DNA from: Myxococcus fulvus
GTDB lineage: Bacteria > Myxococcota > Myxococcia > Myxococcales > Myxococcaceae
Assembly (NCBI RefSeq): GCF_900111765.1
Contig: NZ_FOIB01000002.1
Location: 62,001 to 126,000 of the forward strand
Direction: 5' to 3'
DNA length: 64,000 bases
Below are positions 40,166 to 48,586 of this stretch, one piece after another. The notes below the pieces were generated by a model. That model was given only the letters and a program-made list of their open reading frames with translations. It did not search any database and had not been told where the DNA came from. The stretch's first letter is position 1. Each line of letters begins with the position of its first letter. The translations under genes were made by a program, and so were the position numbers.

Positions 40166-40762
40166 ATGCCCCGTCCGTCCAACACCGAGGAGCGCCGCCA
40201 GCAAATCGTCGCCGGCCTTTTGCGCGTGATGTCCGAGCGGGGCTACGAGCGGGCCTCGGTCAACGAAATCGCGAAGGCGGCGGGGCTGAGCCCGGGGCTG
40301 GTGCACTACCACTTCAGTGACAAGCAGGAGATCCTGCTCGTCCTGGTGGAGCAACTCGCCGCACGCGGCCGCGCGCGGGTGGCCGCGAAGCTCGCGAAGC
40401 TGGCGCCCGAAGACGCCCGGGGCCGCGTGGACGCGTTCGTGGACGCGTTCCTCTCGCTGGGGCCCGACGCGGACACGAGCGCGGTGGCGGGATGGGTCAC
40501 CATCAGCGCGGAGGCCATCCGTCAGCCCGAGGTCCGCGCGGCCTACGAGCAGGTGGTGCGCGCCGACCTGGAGCAACTGGAGTCGCTGGTGGCGGCGAGC
40601 GTGGGCAAGCGCAAGGCGCGAGCATTGGCGGCGGGGCTCTTCGCGGCGGTGCAGGGCTACTTCGTGCTCTCGGCCAGTGCCCCGGGATTGGTGCCCGCGG
40701 GCACGGCCGCGAACACCGTGAAGCGCATGGCCGCGGGCGTGCTGGATGGGGAAGAGGCATGA
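40166..40762 (+). CDS. TetR-family transcriptional regulator
   Basis: A protein of 198 residues. The N-terminal helix-turn-helix reads RRQQIVAGLLRVMSERGYERASVNEIAKAAGLSPGLVHYHFSDKQEILLVLVEQ, the canonical TetR DNA-binding domain, close to BetI-type members. The C-terminal ligand domain (about 60-195) is helical and Ala-rich. ATG 40166 starts the protein just before the HTH; a longer in-frame start at 40136 lies inside the predicted operator. The MFS gene follows after 169 bp, and the Hod-like gene precedes it on the same strand. Either could be under its control along with itself. Confidence 0.92.
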   Translation: MPRPSNTEERRQQIVAGLLRVMSERGYERASVNEIAKAAGLSPGLVHYHFSDKQEILLVLVEQLAARGRARVAAKLAKLAPEDARGRVDAFVDAFLSLGPDADTSAVAGWVTISAEAIRQPEVRAAYEQVVRADLEQLESLVAASVGKRKARALAAGLFAAVQGYFVLSASAPGLVPAGTAANTVKRMAAGVLDGEEA

Positions 40763-40931
40763 GCCCGCGCCTCTCACGCAAGCACGAGGGGTGCCGCGAG
40801 CCCAGCGCCGCGCGATGCGATGCGACTCATGCCGTGAGGTCCACGCCCTTCGCGGCCCTCCTTCGGTTCCTTGGCTCGAGTGGCGTCCGCCTCACGACGT
40901 CGCGAAGTCCCGAGTTCTCCAGGAGGAGCGC

Positions 40932-42251
40932 ATGAGCGCCTCCCACCACCGTCCTCCCAGCGAGCACGAACAACGCGAGGACGCGCTCACGCCCTCCGCG
41001 ATGTCCCCGGGAACGAGCTTCGTCACGAGCCCCCACCTGGGCACGGTGACGAAGCTCGGACTCCTGTCGAGCCTCTACCTCTCGCAGGGCCTGCCCTTCG
41101 GCTTCTTCACCCAGGCGCTCCCGGTGCTGCTGCGCCACCAGGGCCTGTCGCTGCCCGCCATCGGCCTGTCGCATCTGCTCGCGCTCCCGTGGGCACTGAA
41201 GTTCCTGTGGGCGCCGTACATGGACCGGCACGGCTCGGCGCGCTGGGGCCTCAGGCGCGGCTACATCCTCCCGCTCCAGTGTCTGAGCGCGGGTCTGCTG
41301 CTCTCGCTCGCGCTGCCGGAGACGACCGTAAGCACGCAGGTGCTCTTCGCGGCGGTGCTCGGCGTCAACCTGCTCGCGGCCACGCAGGACGTGGCGACCG
41401 ACGGGCTCGCGGTGACGCTGCTCTCCCCTTCCGAGCGCGGCTGGGGCAACGGCGTGCAGGTGGCCGCCTACCGCGTGGGCATGATCCTGGGCGGCGGCGT
41501 GATGCTCGCCGTCTTCGATGCCGCGGGCTGGCGCCCCACCCTCTTGGCCCTCGGCCTCATGCTGCTCGTCGCCACCGTCCCCGTGGCCCTCTACCGCGAG
41601 CCGCCCTCCGAGCCTCCGCCCCGCGTGAGCCTGGGCCTCGGCTGGTGGGTGCGCCGCCCGGGCGCCGGGACGTGGCTCGCCCTGCTCGTCGTCTACAAGG
41701 CCGGGGAAGCGCTGGCCACGGGCATGCTGCGCACCTTCCTCGTGGACCGGGGCCTGACGCTCACGGACATCGCGTGGCTGCTCGGAGGCGTGGGCTTCAC
41801 CGCGGGCCTGGTGGGCGCGCTGCTCGGCGGCAGCCTCGTGGTGAGGCTCGGACGCAAGCGGGCCCTGCTCCTGTTCGGCGTCATCCAGGCCACCGCCGTG
41901 CTGCTGTACGCGCTCGTCTCCAGCGGCACCGTGTCGGGCCTGCCCTGGCTCACCGCCGTCTGCGCGGTGGAGCACGTGGCCAGCGGCATGGCCACCGCCG
42001 CCGTCTTCACCGCGATGATGGACGTCTGCCGCCCCGACCACGCCGCCACCGACTACACCGTGCAGGCCTCGCTCGTCGTCCTCGCCACGGGCGCGGCGGC
42101 GGCCCTCAGCGGCTTCAGCGCGCAGGCCCTCGGCTACACGGGCCACTTCCTCCTGGCCGCGGGCCTCTGCGTCGCGGGCACCCTCTTCGTCACCGTCGCC
42201 TTCCCTCCGTCCCACGCGCTCACGCCCGGAACGCCCGAGGTGTCGCCATGA
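40932..42251 (+). CDS. AmpG-like MFS permease
   Basis: A protein of 439 residues with about 12 predicted membrane helices. It begins LGLLSSLYLSQGLPFGFFTQALPVLLRHQGLS and LPWALKFLWAPYMDRHG, the pattern of the AmpG/PAT family that imports muropeptides or other solutes. Then come repeated hydrophobic segments to the C-terminus. AGGAGG precedes the ATG at 40932 by 6 bases, which fixes the start over a longer upstream frame. It overlaps coaD by 4 bp. The substrate is not determined; peptidoglycan fragments or an acetyl-CoA-like compound are options for the family. Confidence 0.83.
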   Translation: MSASHHRPPSEHEQREDALTPSAMSPGTSFVTSPHLGTVTKLGLLSSLYLSQGLPFGFFTQALPVLLRHQGLSLPAIGLSHLLALPWALKFLWAPYMDRHGSARWGLRRGYILPLQCLSAGLLLSLALPETTVSTQVLFAAVLGVNLLAATQDVATDGLAVTLLSPSERGWGNGVQVAAYRVGMILGGGVMLAVFDAAGWRPTLLALGLMLLVATVPVALYREPPSEPPPRVSLGLGWWVRRPGAGTWLALLVVYKAGEALATGMLRTFLVDRGLTLTDIAWLLGGVGFTAGLVGALLGGSLVVRLGRKRALLLFGVIQATAVLLYALVSSGTVSGLPWLTAVCAVEHVASGMATAAVFTAMMDVCRPDHAATDYTVQASLVVLATGAAAALSGFSAQALGYTGHFLLAAGLCVAGTLFVTVAFPPSHALTPGTPEVSP

Positions 42252-42745
42252 CCATCGCCGTCTACGCAGGCAGCTTCGACCCCGTCACCGCCGGGCACCT
42301 GTCCGTCGTCCGACAGGCCGCGCGACTGTTCGGCCACGTCGTCGTCATCGTCGCCATCAACCCCGCCAAGAACACGCTGCTGTCTCCCGAGGAGCGCGTC
42401 GCCCTGGTGCGCGAGGCCGTGGCGCCCCACCCCAACGTCACCGTGGCGTGGACCGAAGGGCTCATCGTCGACTACGCGCGCGCCATCGGCGCCAGCGTCC
42501 TGCTCCGCGGCGTCCGGGGCGCGACGGACGCGCAGTTCGAGACGGAGCTCGCGCACAACAACCGCGTGCTCGCGCCCGAAATCGCCACCCTCTTCCTCCC
42601 CGCGGAGGCGCACCTGGCCGAGGTGAGCAGCAGCGGCCTCAAGGCGCGCGTCCTCCGGGGCGAGGACGTTTCCGACTTCTGTCCTCCCGCCGTCGCGGCG
42701 AAGCTGCGCGAGCGTCTCCACCCGTCCCACCGGAGCCAGCCATGA
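42248..42745 (+). CDS. coaD: Phosphopantetheine adenylyltransferase
   Basis: A 165-residue enzyme of CoA synthesis (4'-phosphopantetheine plus ATP to dephospho-CoA). It has the nucleotidyltransferase TxGH-type motif GSFDPVTAGHLSVV, a TEGLIVDYARAIGASVLLRGVRG block that includes the Arg used for catalysis, and an EVSSSGLKARV ISSSxVR-like C-terminal motif. Usual CoaD length is about 160. The ATG overlaps the permease stop (ATGA), and its own stop overlaps the metallo-beta-lactamase start. The three are therefore a tightly coupled operon. Confidence 0.96.
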   Translation: MTIAVYAGSFDPVTAGHLSVVRQAARLFGHVVVIVAINPAKNTLLSPEERVALVREAVAPHPNVTVAWTEGLIVDYARAIGASVLLRGVRGATDAQFETELAHNNRVLAPEIATLFLPAEAHLAEVSSSGLKARVLRGEDVSDFCPPAVAAKLRERLHPSHRSQP

Positions 42746-43488
42746 GCATGACTTTCATCCCCCTGGGTGTCGGTGACGCCTTCTCCGCGCTCCACTACTC
42801 CTCGTGCCTGGCCGTCGAGGTCGACGACCAGGTCCTCCTCATCGACTGTCCCCACCCCATCCGGAAGATGATGCGCGAGGCGTCGCAGACCTCCGGCGTC
42901 CCGCTGGACGTGGACCGCGTCAGCGCCGTGGCCCTCACCCACCTGCACGCGGACCACTCCTCGGGCCTGGAGGGCCTGGGCTACTTCTCCTTCTTCATCC
43001 TGAGAAAGAAGCTGGAGCTGCTCGCGCACCCGGACGTCGCCGAGCGCCTGTGGGAAGGCCACCTGGCCGCGGGCATGGAGTGCCTCATCGAGAAGCGCGG
43101 CGAGGCCCCCAACCCCAAGCACTTCGAGGACTACTTCGAGCACACGCCCCTCTCCACCGAGTCGGCCGTGCGCCATGGCCCCTTCCTCATCGAGGCCCGG
43201 ATGACGTACCACCACGTGCCCACCACCGCGCTGCGCATCCACGCCGGAGGCCGGTGCCTGGGCTACAGCGCGGACACCGCCTTCGACGAGGGCCTCATCG
43301 ACTGGCTGTCCCGCGCGGACCTGGTCATCCACGAGACGAACTACGGCGTGCACACGCCCTATGAGAAGCTCGCCGCGCTGCCGGAGGGACTGCGCGCCCG
43401 CATGCGCCTCATCCACTACCCGGACGACTTCGACACGGCCGCGAGCGTCATCGAACCGCTCCAGCAGGGCCGCCGCTACACCGTGTGA
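42742..43488 (+). CDS. Metallo-beta-lactamase-fold hydrolase
   Basis: A protein of 248 residues. It has a complete metal motif HLHADH in VALTHLHADHSSGLEG (about 63-71), a later GYSADTAFDEGLIDWL containing the bridging Asp, and a C-terminal His in RLIHYPDDFD. The overall form is closest to the RNase Z-like/phosphodiesterase branch of MBL hydrolases, but lacks other RNase Z exosite features I can recognise. It is the third gene of the MFS-coaD-MBL operon and converges with the GH13 gene. Confidence 0.82.
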   Translation: MSMTFIPLGVGDAFSALHYSSCLAVEVDDQVLLIDCPHPIRKMMREASQTSGVPLDVDRVSAVALTHLHADHSSGLEGLGYFSFFILRKKLELLAHPDVAERLWEGHLAAGMECLIEKRGEAPNPKHFEDYFEHTPLSTESAVRHGPFLIEARMTYHHVPTTALRIHAGGRCLGYSADTAFDEGLIDWLSRADLVIHETNYGVHTPYEKLAALPEGLRARMRLIHYPDDFDTAASVIEPLQQGRRYTV

Positions 43489-43495
43489 GGAGCCT

Positions 43496-43526
43496 CCGGG
43501 CGCCCCAAGTGACTCCGGGCGCCCGG
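43496..43526. terminator. Bidirectional hairpin between convergent genes
   Basis: CCGGGCGCC and GGCGCCCGG (9-bp arms, 13-base loop) lie in the 54-bp gap between the MBL stop and the GH13 stop. Placement suggests a shared terminator stem. Confidence 0.5.
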
Positions 43527-43542
43527 GTGCAACCCTCACGCG

Positions 43543-45438
43543 CTACTGCGAGAAGATGAGCAGCGAGTAGGGGCCAATCGCGAAGGACGCGTTGTAGTTG
43601 AGGTCGTCCTTCCTGCCCCCGTTGGCCGTGGTGTTCGTCGACGGGGTGTTGCCGAAGTCACCCGAGTACCCACTCCAGTCGCTGTTGAAGCGCAGGTACC
43701 AGGTGCCCGCGCGCGGGAAGCCGATGTTGTAGCTGTTGAAGGTGGTGCTGCTGAAGTTGGCCACGACGATGACGTCGTCGCCCGGCCCACCGTTCTCGTA
43801 GCGGTGGTAGGCAATCACCTTGTTGGTGTTGTTGATGTGGTGGATGTTGAGGCCCCCACCTCGCAGGCCGCGCGTGTTGTTGCTCCAGTTGCGGCGCAGG
43901 CGGATGAGGTCGCGGTACAGGTTGTGGATGCCGCCGAAGTCGGTGAGCTTCTGCCAGTCCACCGGGTCCTGGTCGGAGAAGAAGCCGTTCTCCAGAATCT
44001 CCTGGCCCTGGAAGATCATCGGAATGCCCGGCGACGTCATGGTGATGCCCGCGGCCAGCGTGGAGCGCTTCTTGGACGCCCAGCTGCCAGCGTTGTTCGG
44101 CCAGATCTCCTCCGGCACGCGGCTGTGGCCGTTGGCCACCTCGTCGTGGCTCTCCGAGTAGATGATGCGCGCGTGCGTCCGGCCACTGAAGCTCTGGCCA
44201 ATCGCCGCCGCCACCGCGCCCATGTTCCGGTTGGCGTCATTCTGCTCGATGACCGCCGCGCGGATGGGGTGCACGAACTCCGCGGACCACTGCGCGTCGA
44301 ACCCCGCGCCGCCCCCGAAGTCGCCACTCGCGTTGTCGGTGATGGAGTTGCCGCCACCGAAGTCCTCGGCGATGGAGATCTTGTAGCCGTTTCTCGTGTT
44401 GATTTCGTTGTTGACGGAGCGGAACACCTGCCACGCCGACGGGATGTCGCCGGTGCCATCAATCGTGCGCATGTACTTCGTGGCGTCCCAGCGCAGGCCG
44501 TCGCCCCGGAAGTTGTCGAGCAGGTTCATCATCGAGTCGCGGATGTACGCGCGCACCTCGGCGCGACCGTAATCCGGGCGCGTGTTGCCCCATGGCGTCA
44601 CCTTGCGCCCGTCGTCGAAGAAGTACTCGCCGCCGTTGTTCAGGCAATTGCCGCTGAAGCACCACATGGGCAGGTCACTCGGCCCCCAGTGGTTGTGCAC
44701 CACGTCGAAGATGACACCGATGCCGCGCATGTGCGCCTCGTCCACGAAGCGCTTCATGTCGTTGGGCGAGCCGTAGGCGCTCTCCGGCGCGAACGGGAAG
44801 GCCACGTTGTAGCCCCAGGAGAAGTCACCGGCGAACTCGTACGCCGGCATCACCTTCACCATGTTGATGCCCAGGTCCTGCAGGTAGCCGAGCTTGGCGA
44901 TGGCGCTGTTCCAGTTGCCAGGCCCGAAGCCCGGCGAGTCGTGGAAGGTGCCCACGTGCATCTCGTAGATGACCATCTCGTTGAAGCCCGGCGTGCTGAA
45001 CTGCTGCGCGTTCCACCAGTACTCGCCGTGGTCGTAGATGATGCTGGCGCCCGTGGAGTTCTCCTGCCACGCCGCACGAGGGTCCGCGCGCCACGCGTCG
45101 CTGCCCCACTGGTTGCGCGTGACGAACTTGTACTTCTGCCCCTTCACCGCGCCCGCCACGTCGCCGGAGAAGTTGCCGTTGCCCTCGCCACCCAGTTCCA
45201 CCCAGCCCCAACCGCTGAAGTCGCCCGCCACGAAGACCTTCTGCGCGAGCGGCGCCCACGTCCGGAACGTCACGCCTCCCGAGTAGATGGTGGCGCCCAT
45301 GCCCGGACGCCCCGAGGGACCGAGCCGCTGAACGACCTCCGCTGTCTCCTCGCCGGAGCGCTGTTGATTCTCGAGCGCGCTCTCGCCGCAGCCCAACAAG
45401 CCGGCCAACAGCAGCGCGCTCCACGTGTTGTGTCGCAT
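43543..45438 (-). CDS. Lipoprotein GH13 glucan-branching-like enzyme
   Basis: A protein of 631 residues. A lipoprotein signal (LLLAGLLGC, Cys about 17) means it is anchored outside the cytoplasm, unlike cytoplasmic GlgB. Residues about 65-155 form a CBM48-type domain (VTFRTWAPLAQKVFVAGDFSGWG). The GH13 barrel follows, with DVVHNHWG (region I), GLRWDATKYM (nucleophile Asp near 317), IAEDF (acid Glu near 356) and SESHDE (region IV near 427-431). The C-terminus is an all-beta domain with GDDVIVVANFSSTTF. GGGAGG lies 8 bases before the ATG at 45436-45438. Branching or hydrolysis of external alpha-glucan is plausible; activity is not proven. Confidence 0.85.
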   Translation of the reverse strand: MRHNTWSALLLAGLLGCGESALENQQRSGEETAEVVQRLGPSGRPGMGATIYSGGVTFRTWAPLAQKVFVAGDFSGWGWVELGGEGNGNFSGDVAGAVKGQKYKFVTRNQWGSDAWRADPRAAWQENSTGASIIYDHGEYWWNAQQFSTPGFNEMVIYEMHVGTFHDSPGFGPGNWNSAIAKLGYLQDLGINMVKVMPAYEFAGDFSWGYNVAFPFAPESAYGSPNDMKRFVDEAHMRGIGVIFDVVHNHWGPSDLPMWCFSGNCLNNGGEYFFDDGRKVTPWGNTRPDYGRAEVRAYIRDSMMNLLDNFRGDGLRWDATKYMRTIDGTGDIPSAWQVFRSVNNEINTRNGYKISIAEDFGGGNSITDNASGDFGGGAGFDAQWSAEFVHPIRAAVIEQNDANRNMGAVAAAIGQSFSGRTHARIIYSESHDEVANGHSRVPEEIWPNNAGSWASKKRSTLAAGITMTSPGIPMIFQGQEILENGFFSDQDPVDWQKLTDFGGIHNLYRDLIRLRRNWSNNTRGLRGGGLNIHHINNTNKVIAYHRYENGGPGDDVIVVANFSSTTFNSYNIGFPRAGTWYLRFNSDWSGYSGDFGNTPSTNTTANGGRKDDLNYNASFAIGPYSLLIFSQ

Positions 45439-45682
45439 GGTGACGACCTCCCAAGGGTTGTTCAGCGCCGGTCCTAGCAATCGCAGTGAAGTACGGGCAA
45501 ACCGGCTTCATGAGTTTTCTGTAACTTTCACCCATGACACACTGCGGCGACTTTCCTGTTTCTCCTGGGATGGTCGTGACTCAGGGGCCTGAGGTGAAGG
45601 CGGGTGTGCTCGCGTTCGTCGCGTGAGTGCGCTACTCCGGCGAGCCCGGCGCCGTGCGGGCGCCCCTGGAGAACGACTCGCG
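45439..45682. other. Divergent intergenic region
   Basis: It lies between the GH13 lipoprotein and the second 5'-nucleotidase gene. An AT-richer stretch (about 45508-45531, including TTTTCTGTAACTTTC) marks the likely promoter zone. TTGCCC and TAGGAC separated by 18 on the minus strand are a weak candidate for the GH13 gene. Confidence 0.35.
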
Positions 45683-47296
45683 ATGACGACGACGACAGCG
45701 CTGGCCCGACGTGGGGCCCTGCTCCTGCCGCTCGCGCTGCTGCTGGCGCTGGCCCCGGGCCTGGGCCAGGGCGCGACGCCCGCGGGCACCACGCGCCTGA
45801 CGTTGCTCCACCTGGCGGACGTGTACCAGGTGCAGCCCCAGCAGGAGCACGGGGGCCGAGGGGGCCTCGCGCGCGTGGCCACGCTGCGCAAGCGGGTGCT
45901 GAGCGAGTCCCCTGCCCCGCACGTGCTGACGCTGCTGGGCGGCGACACGCTGTCTCCGTCGGTGGAGTCGCTGCTGGAGGTGGACGGCAAGGCGCTCAAG
46001 GGCCGGCACATGGTGGACGCGTGGAACGCGCTCGGGCTGGACGTGGCCGTGCTGGGCAACCACGAGTTCGACTTCGGCGACGACGTGCTGAAGGAGCGCA
46101 TCCGCCAGTCGCGCTTCACCTGGCTGGGCGCCAACGTCGTCGACGGGAAGACGGGCGCGCTGTTCGAGGGCGTCAAGGCGTACGAGGTGCGGGAGCTGGG
46201 CGGCATCCGCGTGGGCCTGTTCGGCGTGGTGCTGCCGGAGACGAAGACTTCGACGAAGGCGGGGCCCGACACGCTGTTCACCGACTTCTGCCAGGCCGCG
46301 CGGGAGGCGGTGGCGAAGCTGCGCGAGGACGGGGCGCAGGTGGTGGTGGGCCTGACGCACCTGGAGCTGGCGCAGGACCGGAAGCTGGCGAAGTGCGTGA
46401 AGGTCGACGCCATCCTGGGCGGGCATGACCACGTGGGCGCGAATGACCGCACCACCGGCACGCCCATCTTCAAGGTGCCCGCGGACGCGCTGGAGCTGGG
46501 CCGGCTCACGCTGGACGTGGACTCGGCCACGGGCAAGGTGCGCAAGCTGTCCTGGGCGCGGCTGCCCGTCACGAAGAAGGTGCCCGAGGACCCGGAGTTC
46601 AACGCGGCCATGAAGCCCTACGAGGCGCTGTTCGCCAGGCTCGCGGAGCCGGTGGGCAGGACGCCCGTGGCGCTCGACGCGCGCGGCACGCAGGTGCGCT
46701 CACGGGAGACGAACCTGGGCTCGCTCGTCGCGGACATCTTCCGCGAGGCGGCCGGCGCCGAGGTGGCCTTCGTCAACGGGGGCGCGCTGCGCGCAGACAC
46801 CATCCTGCCCGCCGGGACGCTCACGCGCAGGGACCTGCACGCGCTGATGCCCTACACCGACGAGCTGGTGGTGGTGGAGATTCCGGGCGCCACGCTGCGC
46901 GCCGCGCTGGAGAATGGCGTCAGCCTGAGCCGCGAGGACGCACGGCCCGGCCGCTTCCTCCAGGTCTCCGGCATGCGCTTCACCTTCGACGCACGCAAGC
47001 CCCCGGGCTCGCGCGTCGTCGACGTGAAGGTGAACGGCAAGCCGCTCGACGACGCGGCCACGTACCGGCTCGCCACGCTGAGCTTCCTCACCAGCGGCAA
47101 GGACGGCTACGACATGCTCAAGGGGCTGCCCTCCACGCCCGCGATGAAGGACGGACGCACGCCGCTGGACCTGCTCGCCCAGGCGCTGCACTCGGGCAAG
47201 CCCGCGCCGCGCGCGAAGGCCGAGGGCCGCATCGTCCGCCTGGATGGCGCGACGCTCTCACGCGATGCGCGCCGACCCGCGCCTCCCTTGAAATAA
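45683..47296 (+). CDS. Second metallophosphatase/5'-nucleotidase-family protein, with altered DxH motif
   Basis: A protein of 537 residues. An N-terminal signal peptide runs LARRGALLLPLALLLALAPGLGQG, with cleavage after about residue 30. The metal motifs GGD (LLGGDTLSPS), GNHEFDFG, GLTHLE and GGHDH are present. The first motif, normally NDxHG, reads HLADVYQV: the Asp is kept but the His is Tyr. The C-terminal 5'-nucleotidase domain follows, with NLGSLVADIF, VNGGALRAD and the clamp MPYTDELVVVEIPG. ATG 45683 gives the signal peptide; an in-frame GTG at 45623 would precede it. Secreted nucleotide hydrolysis is likely, but the metal centre may differ from the paralogue at 1887-3683. Confidence 0.85.
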   Translation: MTTTTALARRGALLLPLALLLALAPGLGQGATPAGTTRLTLLHLADVYQVQPQQEHGGRGGLARVATLRKRVLSESPAPHVLTLLGGDTLSPSVESLLEVDGKALKGRHMVDAWNALGLDVAVLGNHEFDFGDDVLKERIRQSRFTWLGANVVDGKTGALFEGVKAYEVRELGGIRVGLFGVVLPETKTSTKAGPDTLFTDFCQAAREAVAKLREDGAQVVVGLTHLELAQDRKLAKCVKVDAILGGHDHVGANDRTTGTPIFKVPADALELGRLTLDVDSATGKVRKLSWARLPVTKKVPEDPEFNAAMKPYEALFARLAEPVGRTPVALDARGTQVRSRETNLGSLVADIFREAAGAEVAFVNGGALRADTILPAGTLTRRDLHALMPYTDELVVVEIPGATLRAALENGVSLSREDARPGRFLQVSGMRFTFDARKPPGSRVVDVKVNGKPLDDAATYRLATLSFLTSGKDGYDMLKGLPSTPAMKDGRTPLDLLAQALHSGKPAPRAKAEGRIVRLDGATLSRDARRPAPPLK

Positions 47297-47415
47297 ACCC
47301 TGGGCGGAATTCTCGCGCCCTCGCATCCACTTCCCGACAATCTGACCGCCCGAAACCTGGGTGGATTTGGCCCCGTGTCTGGCGATGAACGCGAGGGATT
47401 GCTCCACTCGCGCGC

Positions 47416-47434
47416 CGGCGGAGCGCCCCCGCCG
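47416..47434. terminator. Hairpin downstream of the 5'-nucleotidase gene
   Basis: CGGCGG-AGCGCCC-CCGCCG followed by CATCTTTC lies between the 5'-nucleotidase stop and the ethylene-forming-enzyme-like gene. It may end the upstream transcript. Confidence 0.4.
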
Positions 47435-47499
47435 CATCTTTCGACTCGGCCAGCCTGTTTCCGGGAGCGCCCCCAGCCCACCCCCACCCGGGAGCGCCC

Positions 47500-48582
47500 A
47501 TGGCCGAGTTGGAGACATTCCGTTTGCCGCACGTCGTGAGTGGAAGTGAAGCCGATGTCGCACTCGGGCTCGCGATGATTCGAGCCTGGCGACGCGACGG
47601 CATCTTCCAGATTCGCATGAGCCCCGCGCAGGCGGACAAGGCCCGCCACGCGTTCGAGCTGAGCCGGCGCTTCTTCCGCCAGCCACTGGAGGAGAAGCAG
47701 CGCTGCGTGAGTGACTCGACGTACTCGGGCTACGTCGCCTCCGGCGAGGAGCTGACCGCGGGCGAGGCCGACTACTCGGAGGTCTTCACCGTCTGCAAGG
47801 ACGTGCCCCTCACCGACGCACGCGTGCACTCCGGCTGGCCCTGCCACGGCCCCGCGCCCTGGCCGGACGAGGCCTATCGGCTGGGCATGACGGCGCACAC
47901 CGAGGAGCTCGGCTCCGCGGGGGAGCGGCTCTTGCGGCTCGCCGCGCTGGGACTGGGCCTGGACATCGACGCGCTCACCGCGCTGACGAAGGACGGCTGG
48001 CACCACATGCGCGTGCTGCGCTTTCCCGCACGCTCCCCCGCAACGACGCGAGGCATCGGCGCGCACACGGACTACGGCATGCTCGTCATCGCCGCGCAGG
48101 ACGACGTGGGCGGCCTGTGGGTCCGCCCGCCCGTGGAGGGCGAGCAGCGCAAGCGCAACTGGCTGCAGGGCGAGAGCTCCGCGGGCATGTACGAGCACGA
48201 CGAGCCGTGGACCTTCGTGAAGCCGGTGCCCGACGTGCTGACGGTGTTCCCCGGAGACATCCTGCAGTTCCTCACGCGGGGCTATCTGTTGTCGACGCCG
48301 CACAAGGTGGTGCTCGCGTCACGTGAGCGCTTCGCGATGGCGTACTTCCACGAGCCCCACTTCGAGGCCTGCGTCCGCCCGCTGAAGGACCCCACGCGCG
48401 ACGAGTTCATCCACTACGGCACGCACTTCACGCACATGTTCATGCGCTGCTACCCGGACCGCGTCACCACCCAGCGCATCCTCGACGAGGACCGGCTGAC
48501 GACGCTCGCGTGGCTGCGGGAGGAGGCCGTCCAGCGCACCGCGCCCGTGGAGGTGGTGCCTCGCAGGCTCGCCGCGGGCTGA
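47500..48582 (+). CDS. efe: 2-oxoglutarate/L-arginine-dependent ethylene-forming enzyme homologue
   Basis: A 360-residue Fe(II)/2-oxoglutarate oxygenase. Compared with the remembered Pseudomonas EFE, the match runs the full length, including GYVASGEELTAG, GWHHMRVLRFP, GIGAHTDYGMLVIAAQDDVGG and FMRCYPDR. Residue numbers coincide: iron ligands His189, Asp191, His268; 2-oxoglutarate Arg277 and Arg171; L-arginine site Glu84, Thr86, Tyr192, Arg316, Cys317; Phe283 pocket. EFE makes ethylene from 2-oxoglutarate and also hydroxylates L-arginine, releasing guanidine. Plain isopenicillin-N-synthase-like proteins do not share the arginine residues. ATG 47500 follows GGGAGCGCCC, a GGGAG site 5 bases away. 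It stands alone, four bases from the convergent YdcF stop. Activity needs testing. Confidence 0.9.
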   Translation: MAELETFRLPHVVSGSEADVALGLAMIRAWRRDGIFQIRMSPAQADKARHAFELSRRFFRQPLEEKQRCVSDSTYSGYVASGEELTAGEADYSEVFTVCKDVPLTDARVHSGWPCHGPAPWPDEAYRLGMTAHTEELGSAGERLLRLAALGLGLDIDALTALTKDGWHHMRVLRFPARSPATTRGIGAHTDYGMLVIAAQDDVGGLWVRPPVEGEQRKRNWLQGESSAGMYEHDEPWTFVKPVPDVLTVFPGDILQFLTRGYLLSTPHKVVLASRERFAMAYFHEPHFEACVRPLKDPTRDEFIHYGTHFTHMFMRCYPDRVTTQRILDEDRLTTLAWLREEAVQRTAPVEVVPRRLAAG

Positions 48583-48586
48583 CACG

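Noticed and set aside
47500..48582. Isopenicillin N synthase as the identity of the 2-oxoglutarate oxygenase
   Set aside because: The arginine-binding residues and the whole-length match to EFE are not features of IPNS, and the Arg277 2-oxoglutarate site is present.
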